Assembly: GCA_963576475.1 (NCBI GenBank)
Contig: OY754964.1
Span: forward strand, 7,039,486 to 7,103,485
Direction: 5' to 3'
Origin: Molanna angustata
Lineage: Eukaryota; Arthropoda; Insecta; Trichoptera; Molannidae
Length of the DNA: 64,000 nucleotides
The notes beneath the pieces were generated by a model. That model was not told the origin of the DNA. It searched no databases and saw only the letters and a list, made by a program, of their open reading frames with translations. Position 1 is the first letter of the stretch. The number at the start of each line of letters is the position of its first letter. Below, in pieces: positions 44,830-55,379 of this stretch. The translations under genes were made by a program, and so were the position numbers.

Positions 44830-45450
44830 TTTTATTTTTTTATTTATTTATTTTTCAACATAATTTCATTTATAAAAGATCCCACTAACCATATCTGGTT
44901 ATCAGTGGGTTTCTATATCATACAATATAAATGCTAACTTAAACTAACCAACAATGACAAAAAAAAAGAATTTGGTTTAACATTATAAAAATGTTTTGAT
45001 AGATCCAAAACAACACTAGAATAAAAACAACAACAACAAAAAACATATAGAAGAAAACCCAAAAAATACAATAGAGTAAGAACAAAACAAAACAAAAGGA
45101 AAAGAAATAAAATAATAAACTAAAAGGAAGGAAAAGAACATTATTCGTTAAAAATGATTTTTTTACAGGATATTTTGATTTTATTAAACGAATTTAATCC
45201 AATTAAGTCTGAGGGCAAGCTGTTAAAAATTGTTGGTATTGAATACTACAGTGTTCTTTCACCGTAATAGTTATTTACTCTAGGTATATTATATTTACCG
45301 GAAGTTACTTGTCTGGTCTTATACTTATTTGTTACAGGTGTTTTGTGTTCATTTTTAAAGTAATTTTGTAAAATAAATCTGTATTTATAAATTTGCGTAG
45401 CTGTCATTATTTTAGATTTGTTCGTTGTGTTAAAAAGTTTATTCAACTAC
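44830..45450 (-). mobile_element. LINE C-terminal fragment with 3' UTR
   Basis: The minus strand from 45446 reads TATQIYKYRFILQNYFKNEH, RQVTSGKYNIPRVNNYYGER, TL, a stop, YSIPTIFNSLPSDLIGLNSF and NKIKISCKKIIFNE. The P-x-V/R-x-x-x-G-x-R-x-x-x-Y-x-x-P-x-x-x-N-x-L-P core is the C-terminal signature of a Jockey/CR1-like clade. A T-rich stretch at 44830 is the A tail. One in-frame stop only. The LINE at 55470-57326 looks related. Confidence 0.78.
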
Positions 45451-46289
45451 CACATCTCTACCTAATTTGAGAAACAGTGAGTAACATAATTCTATTTTAT
45501 TCAATTCAGAATACTAATATGTTTTGTGTATAACTTTGCCATATCAAATTATACCAAATAATTGAACATGGTGGTATTAGCACCAACACTAAAGCTTTCA
45601 TAATGCCATTTAAATATATATATTCTTACAAAAGTTTTGCGAACAATAAGAATATCTCACCGTTGTTCTTAATTTGCAATATAACTTTAGTGGAAATAAT
45701 CTGTTATATATTTGCAAAATCACGTTCTTGTATTACTATAGGTACCTACTTATCTTAGAATTTGATTATAATACCATGTACGCATACATGACTTCAAAAA
45801 CATTACATTTCAATTATACGCTAGATACAAAGAATATTCTATATCATCGTTTACTAAATTGTTTATCTTCATAGAAATACTGCGAAATTTAAAAGACTGT
45901 TCCGACCCTTTTGATCTAATTGATTAAAATTCAAATAATTGATTTAGTAGGCACATTGCTAGAATCATAAGAAACTCGTCGTAAAAGACGGATTTCGATG
46001 TGACTTGTCACAAAATAATTGTGATAACCTATGTATAACTTAGGTACATATCGCTTGATAACTTTCACAAGCTCGTATCTCAAAAAGTACCACTTTACAG
46101 GAGACACTAAAAACTTCATAACTTTCTCTACACATTTTGTTTTTCTGTTAACGTGAATTGAAAGTTCTTTTAAGGATGCATATAAGAAATTCATTAATTG
46201 TATTTGTTTTATTTCATTAAGCTTTTTAAAAACATTGTTTACTTGTAGATACGAGGATGCAGTTTTTCGATATACGAGATGGATTCGAT
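45451..46289. other. AT-rich stretch, nothing recognised
   Basis: The 120-codon minus-strand frame at 45931-46293 has no recognisable motif and ordinary AT composition; not supported as a gene. Confidence 0.45.
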
Positions 46290-46386
46290 ACAATATAAGA
46301 AAACTTGAGGTTTTGTAAGCAGTATTCTCGCAGTACGGGACCTTACCTTTTTCTTACATTTTTCTCAAATAACTCCCGTAATACGA
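46290..46386. mobile_element. Partial second copy of the 117-bp MITE
   Basis: GTAAGCAGTATTCTCGCAGT, ACGGGACCTTACCTTTTTCT and CCCGTAATACGAC match 44140-44211; the left terminus is missing. Immediately after it, 46385-46500 resembles a SINE tRNA-like head in reverse (GGAATCGACACCAGGACC, TACTAACCGAGCCACACAGG). Confidence 0.7.
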
Positions 46387-46904
46387 CATTTATTCTTGAA
46401 TTCCATAATGAAACTGTTGCTCCTCTGGAATCGACACCAGGACCATTGTCTCGGGAATCATATATCTTACTAACCGAGCCACACAGGCCGATTAACTCTG
46501 AGTAAAATTTCGTTGTAAAAAATATTATAAATAGTGTTGGTGTAGTAAATAGTTTTAAGTGGATTGCTTTAGCAAATTGAAAGCGTTATGATGCTAGCAT
46601 GAGACGAAACGTGCGGTGTATATTGTAGCATAATAAAATTGTATTCAAAATGTTAAGCTTGTACTATAGTTTTATCCATGTACCTTCGTTGTGGGAGCTT
46701 TTTGTCTTGTTTGAAATAATTAAAAACTATCCGTGCGATACAGTTTTCAACTGCATATTTTTAGTTTTAGTACCAATATGGCTTGCGCTGTAGTCTAGTG
46801 GTATTGTCACTTGTGATAAAATTTATCAAGATGAATTTTATATACTTCTGGGTACTAATAATATTTTTTTTATTTTATTATAGGTATGTTTTAGTTGTCC
46901 TTAC

Positions 46905-47120
46905 TATTTCGTTCGTACCATCACAGCATATCCCACATTGTGGGGTAACCAACGACAGGAGTGCATGTACGACACATGCGTGTATGCCCACACACCAGTC
47001 TCATCTCACCTAAAAGGGCAACATTCAGAGTGGGTGGTGAACCTCATTTCTGAAAATTGTGTGATGTTATTTTGATAATAGAAATAGTGGAAGCACTATT
47101 CTAAGCCGGTGCCACAGAGC
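46905..47120 (-). repeat. Dispersed repeat R4, copy 1
   Basis: Reverse complement reads GGCACCGGCTTAGAATAGTG, TTCACCACCCACTCTGAATG, TTAGGTGAGATGAGACTGGT, GTTGGTTACCCCACAATGTG and GGATATGCTGTGATGG. The same order occurs on the plus strand at 48955-49200. Possibly a LINE 3' UTR or SINE body; no promoter boxes confirmed. Confidence 0.7.
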
Positions 47121-48359
47121 AAGCTAGCCTTGTCCTTACTTGATATTAATTTTTACTTTTTCTCTCTACTCGTGTTGAACAGTGAAGATTTTTAATTGTA
47201 CATTTAATAAGCGTTCCATCGTGATTTGGGTGCATGGCATATGACATACATATAATGTACTTTATTTCGTATAATCAGAACCATAACTACAAAAAAATTC
47301 GTGAACTTAAATATTCGAGAAATAGGTAAGTACTAAAAAAAACGTGAACTTACAATGGAGTATTAATTATTTTTGAAAGTACGGTTAGGACCATAATTGG
47401 GACTTCAAATCCGGATTTGCAACCCTTAGAAACCCGTGCTCGTAAATTGGCTGTCAAAATGCTGCGACTATTTTCGTTTTTTGACAATATCTGTTTTTTT
47501 TAAATATTCAATACTTTTACATGAATCGGCCCTTTAAACCTAATACAAGTCCATGTCCATGGGCTATGAATTCGTTGTTGGCCTCCACGAGAGCTTATTT
47601 TAAATCTGTATTATTTGATTCAAATGATTTATCAATTAAATATAGTGTGGTTTGGAAAAAAAAAAAAAATTTTCTGCTTTGAAGAATACAGATGTTGCAG
47701 TTTTATCTTTAGAAATATATTTAACGGAGATCTAAATATTGGCCATAAGCCCACCTACATAATATTTTCTATCATGAATTTGCAAAAAACTACGATTTAC
47801 TTAACTTTGTTAATACTTAAAAATAGATTAACTTAGACATAAGTTTAATTTTAACTAATTCGAACTTCATCAATGAAAATAAATTATTATTAAGACATTT
47901 TTGAGTTTAATTTAACAATGAAAACTTAGTTTTAAGAAGTTATTAAATTATATAATTTCACTGAAGAAAACTTAAGTTTAATTACATCTTCAGAGTGCTC
48001 TTACCAAACATTTAAGTAACTCAAAGTGGGCAAAAAAAATGGAAAAAGTTCTTTTTTGATTTAATTAAAAAAAGGTGTTTTTGTGTAGTTTTAGAAATTT
48101 CAAATATATTAATCATCCGTGTAAATTCATAGATTTTCATTTCACAGAGATAATTTATATTTTTTTGGATAAAAATAAATTTCAAATTACGCACTTGCAA
48201 AGTTTTGGCAGATTTGAAATATCAATTTGAATTCTTAGAGGATTTTTGAAAATCCGCTAAAGGTCGTTTAAGTGAAAAAAAAATCTTTTTTATTTTACAC
48301 GGATGAATGTATTTTTTTTTATATTTGTGACTGTGACAAACATTTCATTTATTCATATT
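47121..48359. other. AT-rich stretch
   Basis: No gene. A short inverted pair (AATCATCCGTGTAAA at 48111 and TTTACACGGATGAAT ending near 48308) might mark a small MITE of about 200 bp. Confidence 0.4.
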
Positions 48360-48541
48360 GCTTCTCGGACAACTAACAAGTAGGTGATATGTCAAATAAT
48401 AATTGGACTCTCACCCAATAACAAGCTGCCACATTTTAGAGACTTGTGATTTTAATCGTTTCGCAGATCCAGACTGAATATACAATCAATAGCTGTGTTT
48501 CCACCGAGAATTGAAGTCAGATATCTCACCAACTGAGCCGA
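48360..48541 (-). mobile_element. tRNA-derived SINE, family 2, copy d
   Basis: GCTTCTCGGACAACTAACAA, CACCCAATAACAAGCTGCCA, GTTTCCACCGAGAATTGAAG and CACCAACTGAGCCGAGG; the head lacks about 20 bp between the B and A boxes. Confidence 0.8.
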
Positions 48542-48954
48542 GGAGACAGGTTTAGGAAAATATATGTCCCAATATTCTAAGCTCTTTAGAGTTATAAAAG
48601 TAGAAAAATATGCAGTAAACAGGAAAAACTCGGATTGCAAACGTTGTAATGAGTTAGAAAGAATCTAAATTACAGAAAATTTAAAAAATATCACATTTCA
48701 AACGAGATTACATTATGAATATTGAAGTTAATTGATATACCTACTTAATCATAAAACATATCTGTTTTATTTTTTCATATTTTATTTCGTTTTAAGTAGG
48801 TACTTGTTGAATTTATATAACCATGTTTTTTGTATAATTTGCGCTTTTCTGTAATTGGACTTATCCATGTATTATGTTTGTATTGTTACTTACTGTATGT
48901 GTAGTCTGTTGAAAAGCCAAAGAATTAAAATAATAATAATAATTAGGACTGGAT
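48542..48954. other. AT-rich stretch
   Basis: No gene; an AATAATAATAAT run at 48932-48944 could be a LINE tail. Confidence 0.45.
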
Positions 48955-49200
48955 AAATGTAAGGCACCGGCTTAGAATGGTGCTTCCAATCTTTTCTAAT
49001 ATTGTTTTCGAGTGTCCAATATGAACAGGTAACAATATGATCTGACATAGTTCACCACCACCCATTCAGAATGCAGTGCCTTTTTAGGTGAGAAGGGACT
49101 GGTGTGTGGGTGAACACGCAGGTTTTGTGCTCCCTTTAATAAGGTAATACAAACCCACACACCTGTCGCTGGTTACCCCATTTGTGGGATATGCCGTGAT
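48955..49200 (+). repeat. Dispersed repeat R4, copy 2
   Basis: GGCACCGGCTTAGAATGGTG, TTCACCACCACCCATTCAGA, GACTGGTGTGTGGGTGAACA, CTGGTTACCCCATTTGTGGG and ATATGCCGTGATGG; inverted relative to 46905-47120. Confidence 0.7.
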
Positions 49201-49254
49201 GGAATTAATGAATGATGACTGGATAACTTTTATCCAATAATGATGTTGTTTTGT

Positions 49255-49350
49255 AGAAATACTTTCTCATTCAACTCTATACATTTTGTTTCATAGTTCA
49301 TTCTTTCCATGTGGCCATACATTCGCAGTGTGTTTGATATTGAATGACAA
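49255..49350 (-). mobile_element. Short LINE fragment (NRRACM-type family)
   Basis: Minus strand reads NTLRMYGHMERMNYETK, matching TLRWFGHMGRMNEER of the copy at 32752-33303. Confidence 0.6.
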
Positions 49351-49387
49351 ACGGTTAAAACTGAAACTATATTATTAGAAGATATGA

Positions 49388-49628
49388 TAAATATAAAAAA
49401 AATACTTAGTATATGTTCTATTGAAATTTATTTGATTATTGATGCGTTTCGTGCAAGGCACATCGTCAGAATAATACTTTACATGTACATGTTAGACATG
49501 TAAATTTTGTATATAACCACTAGTCTCAGTCTTGTACAGTATTATTCTGACGATGTGCCTTGCACAACACGCATCAATAATCAAATAAATTTCAATAGAA
49601 CAAATAGCAAGTATTTTTTATATTTGTT
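49388..49628. repeat. Fold-back element with hammerhead-core-like arms
   Basis: Arms of about 91 bp at 49388-49478 and 49538-49628 around a 59-bp centre. On the minus strand the left arm reads CTGACGA, stem GTGC-CTT-GCAC, then GAAACGCATC; the right arm on the plus strand has CTGACGATGTGCCTTGCAC but AACAC instead of GAAAC. CUGANGA and GAAA with an intervening hairpin are the invariant core of the hammerhead ribozyme, known from Penelope-like elements. A matching cleavage triplet in cis was not found. Confidence 0.7.
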
Positions 49629-50044
49629 ATACACATATCTATATACAATGGAGTTCTATCAAGAATTGTCGGTCCACAAACTAAACTTATTTATAAAATT
49701 TTTGGTTTAATAAAATTATATTTAATATACTTGTAAAGAAAACATCATTTATCGTTTTTTTGTATCATTGACGTTTTCTTAATTTCATATTTTGCCGCGT
49801 GGCTGGCAATGTATCCACCAGATGTCGCGTCGGCGGCAAAAATGATAGCTGTCAAAATAATAATTTTCGAGAAGAGATTATCTGTGGTGAAAAATGAATA
49901 ACTTATTGTAATTTTTTAGTGTTTTAAATTGTAATTTTACGGAAAAAAGGGCATTAAATGTTGATTCTCTCAAAACAGAAACGCAATTCTTGTCTTTTAT
50001 TTGATGTAAGTTTTTAAAAACATTATCTACTTACACATTTGGAT

Positions 50045-50336
50045 TCTTCTTTTCTTCTTTCCCCTTAGCGCTTTTGTCCCGTTTCTATCGGGGTACTCTT
50101 TGACCATGATACTGGAAGTGGCGAGTCTGGTAATTACATTGAAGCGACTGCCATCTGACCTTCGCAACCCTTAGTAAGAGGAACCAGACCAATTGGATCA
50201 TGGCTACACATAGCTAGTGATATAAATCCGCACATAGATTTTTTAAAAATCCAGAGGTGCGTGCCCCGCCCGGATTCGATCCGTCGACATCACGCATGTG
50301 ATGCGACGACATTACCGCTGGCTTATCACCGCTATA
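50045..50336 (-). mobile_element. SINE-like retroposon, family 3, with perfect 17-bp target duplication
   Basis: A 292-bp insertion flanked by TACTTACACATTTGGAT at 50028-50044 and 50337-50353. On the minus strand it starts ATAGCGGTGATAAGCCAGCG. It carries an A-box-like TGATAAGCCAGCGG and a B-box-like GGATCGAATCC within the first 80 nt, and ends GGGAAAGAAGAAAAGAAGAA, a purine-rich tail. The tRNA-like head, tail and long duplication are all expected of a LINE-mobilised SINE. No second copy is in the window. Confidence 0.85.
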
Positions 50337-50353
50337 TACTTACACATTTGGAT

Positions 50354-51144
50354 AGTGTCAATATTTAAAAAAAACTGTTTTATTATTTATTTCATAGTAT
50401 AGACTAACTTTGGTCACAGATATATAAATTTAATAAGGTATGTACAATATACATACATAGGAAGTGAAAAAATTCAAACTCTGCCAGAAACAGGAAAAAA
50501 AACACAAAACTTCTGCAATTAATTAAAATACACCACACATACTTGCTTTCAGTTTACACAAAGGTTCATTAATTATTAATTACCTGAAATATTTTTATAT
50601 TTGTTTTTCACACGAACCAGTTCCACATTCCACAAATTTAATTTAACCGAGGGATGTGGCCAACACTAAACTTTCCACAGCGTCAATTACTGCACTTTAG
50701 ACCTATTGAAATGACAATTTGACACACTATGAATTACATAGCTTTTAAGCAGCTAATTTCTTTTGCATAAATTATTCATGAAATAAACAAATTTTTTTTC
50801 AAAACTAGTTGTTTTTTTTTCTAAACTAGTATAAACTAGCACATATCCGCAATTTCGCAGGAGTATATCAGCAATAACGCAGTGATACGAGGCATCCCTT
50901 TTATTTCCTCCCCACTCCCCGCAATTTCTACATACCCCACTATCTATATCCATAATTTTGAATTACTAATCTTGTTTATATTCTTTTTTTTTGTAGTTGT
51001 ATATGTTTTTAAGCTAACTTTTCTTTTTTATATACTGCGCATGTTGTGGGAACTATTTTGCAAATGAGTGATATTTGTTATTATTTTATTTATGGTTTAT
51101 AAATTGCTGTATGTTCCCCCTAAATTACACAAATAAATAAAAAA
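50354..51144. other. AT-rich stretch, nothing recognised
   Basis: No supported feature. Confidence 0.5.
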
Positions 51145-51290
51145 ACTAGTGTCATGTAACACTTGAGATCCAATTGTCGATGGCGGTAGTATGTATAATT
51201 GAAGAATACGTACAAAACATAAACTTAAAGATATTTTGTTTTCTATATAAAACGTGTAGGTGTGTATGTCAGTATAGTGGTATGTGGGTT
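51145..51290 (+). repeat. Repeat shared inversely with 29345-29500
   Basis: CATGTAACACTTGAGATCCA, TTGTCGATGGCGGTAGTATG, ATTGAAGAATACGTACAAAAC and TGTAGGTGTGTATGTCAGTA match the reverse complement of 29345-29500. Confidence 0.7.
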
Positions 51291-51526
51291 GGGAGGAAGT
51301 TATATATTTAATTAGTATATTAATAAGATATCAGAAAAGGTAGCGAGTTTAAATTACGTGTTCCAAATCATCTCCCAAAATACATACAACTATTTTTAGA
51401 TATTGCAATTGTTTTACTCAGCTTTTTATTTAGAATTGAAATAATAGAGTGATGATAGGTTTCATAATAAAAGAAAACTTACTCAGATTGATTATATTTT
51501 CAGATTAAAAAGTTAACAAATTTATT

Positions 51527-51832
51527 TCAAATTATTGCTCCGCGATACTGGGGTCGGGATAAAATATTATAATTATTGAACACTGTGCTTGAACGCTTGG
51601 CTGACGAGCGAATGGCGATTCGCCGCGTCGATCGATCGAAATACGATGCGCTGTCTCTCGGTCGTCTTCGGCAATCTTCGTGAGAAGCGAGATCGTCCGA
51701 GCGAGATGGCATCCTCGATGGGGAGGTACATCCTCGCCACACAGCCTCCCCCAAGTCTGTAAGACGATATCAAGACTATGTCCATCGAGCATTGAACATA
51801 GGCCCTCGACCCTCAGCATCGCTGAACAATCT
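51527..51832 (-). other. Exon-like GC-rich segment, unassigned
   Basis: On the minus strand a pyrimidine-rich tract ends TATATTTACAG at 51832, like a 3' splice site. It is followed by about 290 bp of distinctly GC-richer sequence with one frame open throughout (SLDIVLQTWGRLCGEDVPPH, RTISLLTKIAEDDRETAHRI), a TAA near 51535 and GAAATAAATTT, a possible poly(A) signal, just after. This looks like a 3' terminal exon, but the protein is not recognised and no upstream exon is identified. It could equally be part of a retroelement. Confidence 0.3.
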
Positions 51833-52515
51833 GTAAATATAAAAAAAAAAAATTTAAATTTATGTTACACAGAAGATAATATTATTTACAAATGGGATAT
51901 CGCAGATAGAAAGTTCGTCATTATAATTAGGGCATCCTGGAGTACGTTGCAGGAAATACCATAAATATGTGAAGACGATGTGTATGATGCTCTCTTGGAA
52001 AAAAATTTGACTGTCATTTGTAGCTTGCCATGTTGTATCCGTGCGTGCGTGCATAAGTGTGTATATAAATAAATAAATAAATAAATAAATATATAAGTCT
52101 GACAGCTTCCTGCGTGTGCCAATACAGGGGCGAAACACGAGGGTGTCTGGTGCTTGCGGCGTGTCGTGAACTGACATTGCGGCGTGTCGTGAATTGACAT
52201 CTTTGGAATGTTGGTCCAGTTTAGCCTTCAAATGCTTGCGGTGCGTCGAGATGTGACGGCTTTGGAGAAACCCAATACTCCAGTATAACCTGATGAATTT
52301 CCAGTAACAGGAGGAGATCAGTATTAGCTCTTCAAGGCAGCTAAGTAGAAATTGGGAGCGGCTAGAGACGTTACAGTCATCATCCAAAATCGTTCCTCGT
52401 TCAAGGCAGTAGTATCGGTGATACGGGGACGGTTGTGTGCGCTCGTAGGGTTGTATGTATGAATGTGTGTGCACGGTGGATGGTTGATTGACATCTTGTT
52501 GATGCAGTGATGGTC
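51833..52515. other. Moderately GC-rich unassigned segment
   Basis: Contains an AAATAAAT microsatellite (52066-52090) and a 24-bp tandem duplication (GACATTGCGGCGTGTCGTGAA, near 52160-52200). A 204-codon minus-strand frame (51860-52474) spans the microsatellite and has no domain signature; not called as a gene. Confidence 0.4.
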
Positions 52516-52679
52516 AAGCAGTGGCTACGATGAAGTGAAGAGGCGAGTTGATGTTCTGCGATGAGTCAGAATCGTTGTTTAAAATTGTGTTAAATCTCGA
52601 AGTTGTATTTGGTTTGCAGAGGTGAGTGAATCCTCTGTACTTGTCCATTGTGACGCTGTTGTTTGATGTTTGGATGGTT

Positions 52680-52800
52680 GAAGATAGCAGTTGTAGGCAG
52701 TTGCAAGCCGTTGAAGATCGTTGCAAGTCGTTGTAGATCGTTGCAAGTCGTTGTAGATCGTTGCAAGTCGTTGTAGATCGTTGCAGGTAGTTGCAGTTGT
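52680..52800. repeat. 20-bp minisatellite, GTTGTAGATCGTTGCAAGTC
   Basis: About five imperfect tandem copies. It creates the repetitive minus-strand frame reading LQRLATIYNDLQRS, which is not a gene. Confidence 0.88.
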
Positions 52801-53104
52801 TGATGATGATGCTCATAATAATACAATGGTTGTTATCTTGTTGACATAAATAAACATGATTGACAATAGTAAACTTTAAATTTCTCAAATATAAATGATT
52901 ACCGTTGTATCTGGTATATGAGTATATATAATAATAGTAGGCATAGTATATTCAATTCATACAAGTAGGTACCTTGCATTAATAAAATAAAAATATTATA
53001 TAGGATAGGAGATAGGATATTATGGAGGTCAGTCTTTTTTTCTTACCAAGAATATGAAAACAGGATGATGTTAGGTATATATTATGTATGTTTGGAGATA
53101 AAGT

Positions 53105-54355
53105 AGCTTTGAATTTGAAACTGTTTGATAATCAAATTTGTTTGAATTTAGAATCTCAAAACAATTGAAAGTATTAAGATTAATGCTATTGTTTAGTCAT
53201 TGCGTCGTTTTAAATCTGTCAGGTCACGCACGAAAATGAATCTTTCTAAGGAATATTTCCGTGCAATAATTTTCTACAACTTTAAAAGAGGCCTAACACG
53301 GCTTTAGTGTTTTGAAGAGATAACATCTGTGTTCCATGATGAAGCTCCATCTCTGCGGACTGTCGAACGCTGGTACTTAGAATTTCAGCGTGGACATATC
53401 AGTCTTAGTGACAAATCTCGTGAAAGACGTCCAAAATCCGCCTTCACTGAAGAAAACATCATTGCTGTGAGACAACTAATTCTCGAAGATCGTCATGTGA
53501 CATATCGAGAGATAGAGGCGATATTAGGCATCTCAGGGACAATCATTCAGAAGATATTGCAAATGGCACTTGGTGTGAGAAAGCTAGTTTGCCGTTGGAT
53601 CCCGCATTAGCTTTCCGACGATAATAAGGAGGCCCGCGTCAGATGGTGTAAGAAAACTCTTCAAAGGTTCAACCGAGGAGAATCAAATCACGTCTACGAC
53701 ATCATCAGTGGTGACGAATCTTGGATCTATGCCTACGATCCTGATTTAAAACAACAATCTACAGTCTGGGTCTTCCAAGATGAGCCAAAGCCGACTAAAA
53801 TTGTTCGCTCTCGAAGCACTTCAAAGAAGATGGTGGCCACGTTCTTTGCGAAAACCGGTCATGTTGCGACAATTGCACTTGAAGATCATAGAACGGTTAA
53901 TGCTGAGTAGTATACGACAGTTTGTTTATCACAAATCATCGTCGAACTTCGGAAATCTAACCCAAAGCGACGCATCATCCTACACCATGATAACGCAAGC
54001 TCACAAAGCGCTCGTCAAACTATTCAGTATTTGAAGCAGGAAAATGTAGAAATTCTTGACCATCCTCCATACAGTCCTGACCTTAGCCCTAACGATTTCT
54101 TTACATTTCCTAAAATTAAGAAAAATCTTCGCGGTCAAAGGTTCCAGTCCAGTGAAGAAGCAGTCGACGCTTTCAAGACAGCCATATTGAACACCCCTAC
54201 TTTGGAGTGGAATAAATATTTTAATAACTGGTTCGAGCGAATGGAAAAGTGTATTAACCTACGTGGTAAATACTTTGAAAAACAATAAAAGATACTATAA
54301 GATTAAAGTAGTGTTATTTTCTTCAAACGACAAAACTTAAAAGGCATGCCTCGTA
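53105..54355 (+). mobile_element. mariner-family DNA transposon, near full length
   Basis: About 1.25 kb around a complete but broken transposase frame. The right end is placed at 54355, where AACTTAAAAGGCATGCCTCG followed by TA looks like a mariner terminus. The left end is inferred. Sequence outside both ends (53070-53104 and 54356-54415) matches, in the expected order and orientation, the repeat at 28970-29100 on the other strand. So the element sits inside a copy of that repeat. A left terminal inverted repeat could not be matched and may be lost. Confidence 0.75.
53236..54288 (+). pseudogene. mariner transposase, broken by three TAG codons
   Basis: 351 codons in a single frame without frameshift, the normal length for a mariner transposase. 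The N-terminal helix-turn-helix half reads PSLRTVERWYLEFQRG and HVTYREIEAILGISG. It then has the WIPH hinge and the catalytic blocks HVYDIISGDESWIYAYDP, RRIILHHDNASSQSA and HPPYSPDLSPNDFF. The triad is Asp160, Asp252 and Asp287, with 34 residues between the last two, i.e. the DD34D signature. All three interruptions are TAG, at codons 24, 125 and 225; the last stands where mariner proteins usually have Trp. The triad is intact, so decay is recent, but no functional protein can be made. Confidence 0.93.
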
Positions 54356-54415
54356 CCATACAAATTGTATAAAACGATGTCGTCACTAAATTAAATTTTT
54401 TTAAAGTTTACAAAA

Positions 54416-54848
54416 AATTAACTATATATTAATCACAATTTTCATGCCAATCTTTAAGTTTCAACAGCATAGCACTTAAATCTGATAAGTTTATTGCTTT
54501 CGTATAATTTTATCCGTCAAATAATTCAAAATGCTTATTCGATTTAGCAAATCGAGTTTTTTTAATATTTGTTTGAGAAATGTAGGTATACAACAGAAAT
54601 GTATTTTAAAATCCTAAAACTGTGTTCATTTTAGAAAAAAAACATTATTTAATCAATATTATCATGTAAGATAATTATTCACATACATGTCTGCATATTC
54701 ACTACAATATTCATTCCTTCTTAGACTTATTTGACTCCTCATTCCTTTCTCAAATGAAAGATTACAGCAGGAAATGCGACTCGGATAAGAATAAGATGTG
54801 AAAAATGATCCTCGTAATATATTTCAGGAAATACACTTTCTAGTAGTG
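54416..54848. other. AT-rich stretch, nothing recognised
   Basis: No supported feature. Confidence 0.5.
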
Positions 54849-55135
54849 TTAAGGTAGAGTCAGACGCTATGGCAAAATGTCCATAAATATATGGCAATTT
54901 TCTATGGTCATAGTGTGGGCTATGGTACTACGCCGGTCAACTTTGGCAACATATTTTTATCACTGTTGACATAGAACTACGAAGACACTATGGTACCCGT
55001 GTGAGTTAACACTCCCATGCAGTACCATAGAATATGGTCGGCTATGGCATAGAAAAAAATATTACCAACGTGTTGTTCTTTGTCGTGGATTCCTGAAAAT
55101 TCGGCATCAAATCATGTTTTGCAATTTCATCTAAA

Positions 55136-55240
55136 ATGTCTGAAATAGCGCAATTGACTATGGTTGTTGCTTCATATCTAGTTGCTAAGAGGCAACAAAA
55201 TGCTCAGAAAACGAAGAATAAAAGAAAACATAAAATATGA
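55136..55240 (+). pseudogene. Harbinger transposase N-terminal remnant
   Basis: 34 codons reading MSEIAQLTMVVASYLVAKRQ then QNAQKTKNKRKHKI and a stop. A hydrophobic start followed by a dense Arg/Lys stretch is the usual beginning of PIF/Harbinger transposases. After the stop, LLYNELYNRHSYLKL continues in another frame in the manner of the family. The DDE domain is missing. The call depends on the context inside a Harbinger-ended element. Confidence 0.5.
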
Positions 55241-55379
55241 GCGCGTTGTTGTATAATGAATTGTACAATCGTCATTCATATTTAAAATTGCTTTCTATCA
55301 ATATAAACTTTTTCACGCGCAAAAACAAACTTCAAACACAACACAATAACAAATTAATCACGCGGGAACAAGGCGTGTC

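Noticed and set aside
46790..46840. tRNA-like A box (TAGTCTAGTGG)
   Set aside because: No B box or cloverleaf follows; at most a truncated SINE head.
49441..49472. Active self-cleaving hammerhead ribozyme
   Set aside because: The core words are present but a paired stem III strand with a convincing NUH cleavage site could not be found in cis; kept only as a descent hypothesis.
51860..52474. 204-codon minus-strand open frame
   Set aside because: It runs through an AAATAAAT microsatellite and a local tandem duplication, shows no domain or motif, and changes composition along its length.
52514..52888. 124- and 78-codon frames rich in Leu-Gln-Arg and Asn
   Set aside because: Generated by the GTTGTAGATCGTTGCAAGTC minisatellite.
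53780..54034. 84-codon plus-strand frame overlapping the mariner transposase
   Set aside because: It is in a different frame from the transposase, which continues through this region with its catalytic Asp252.
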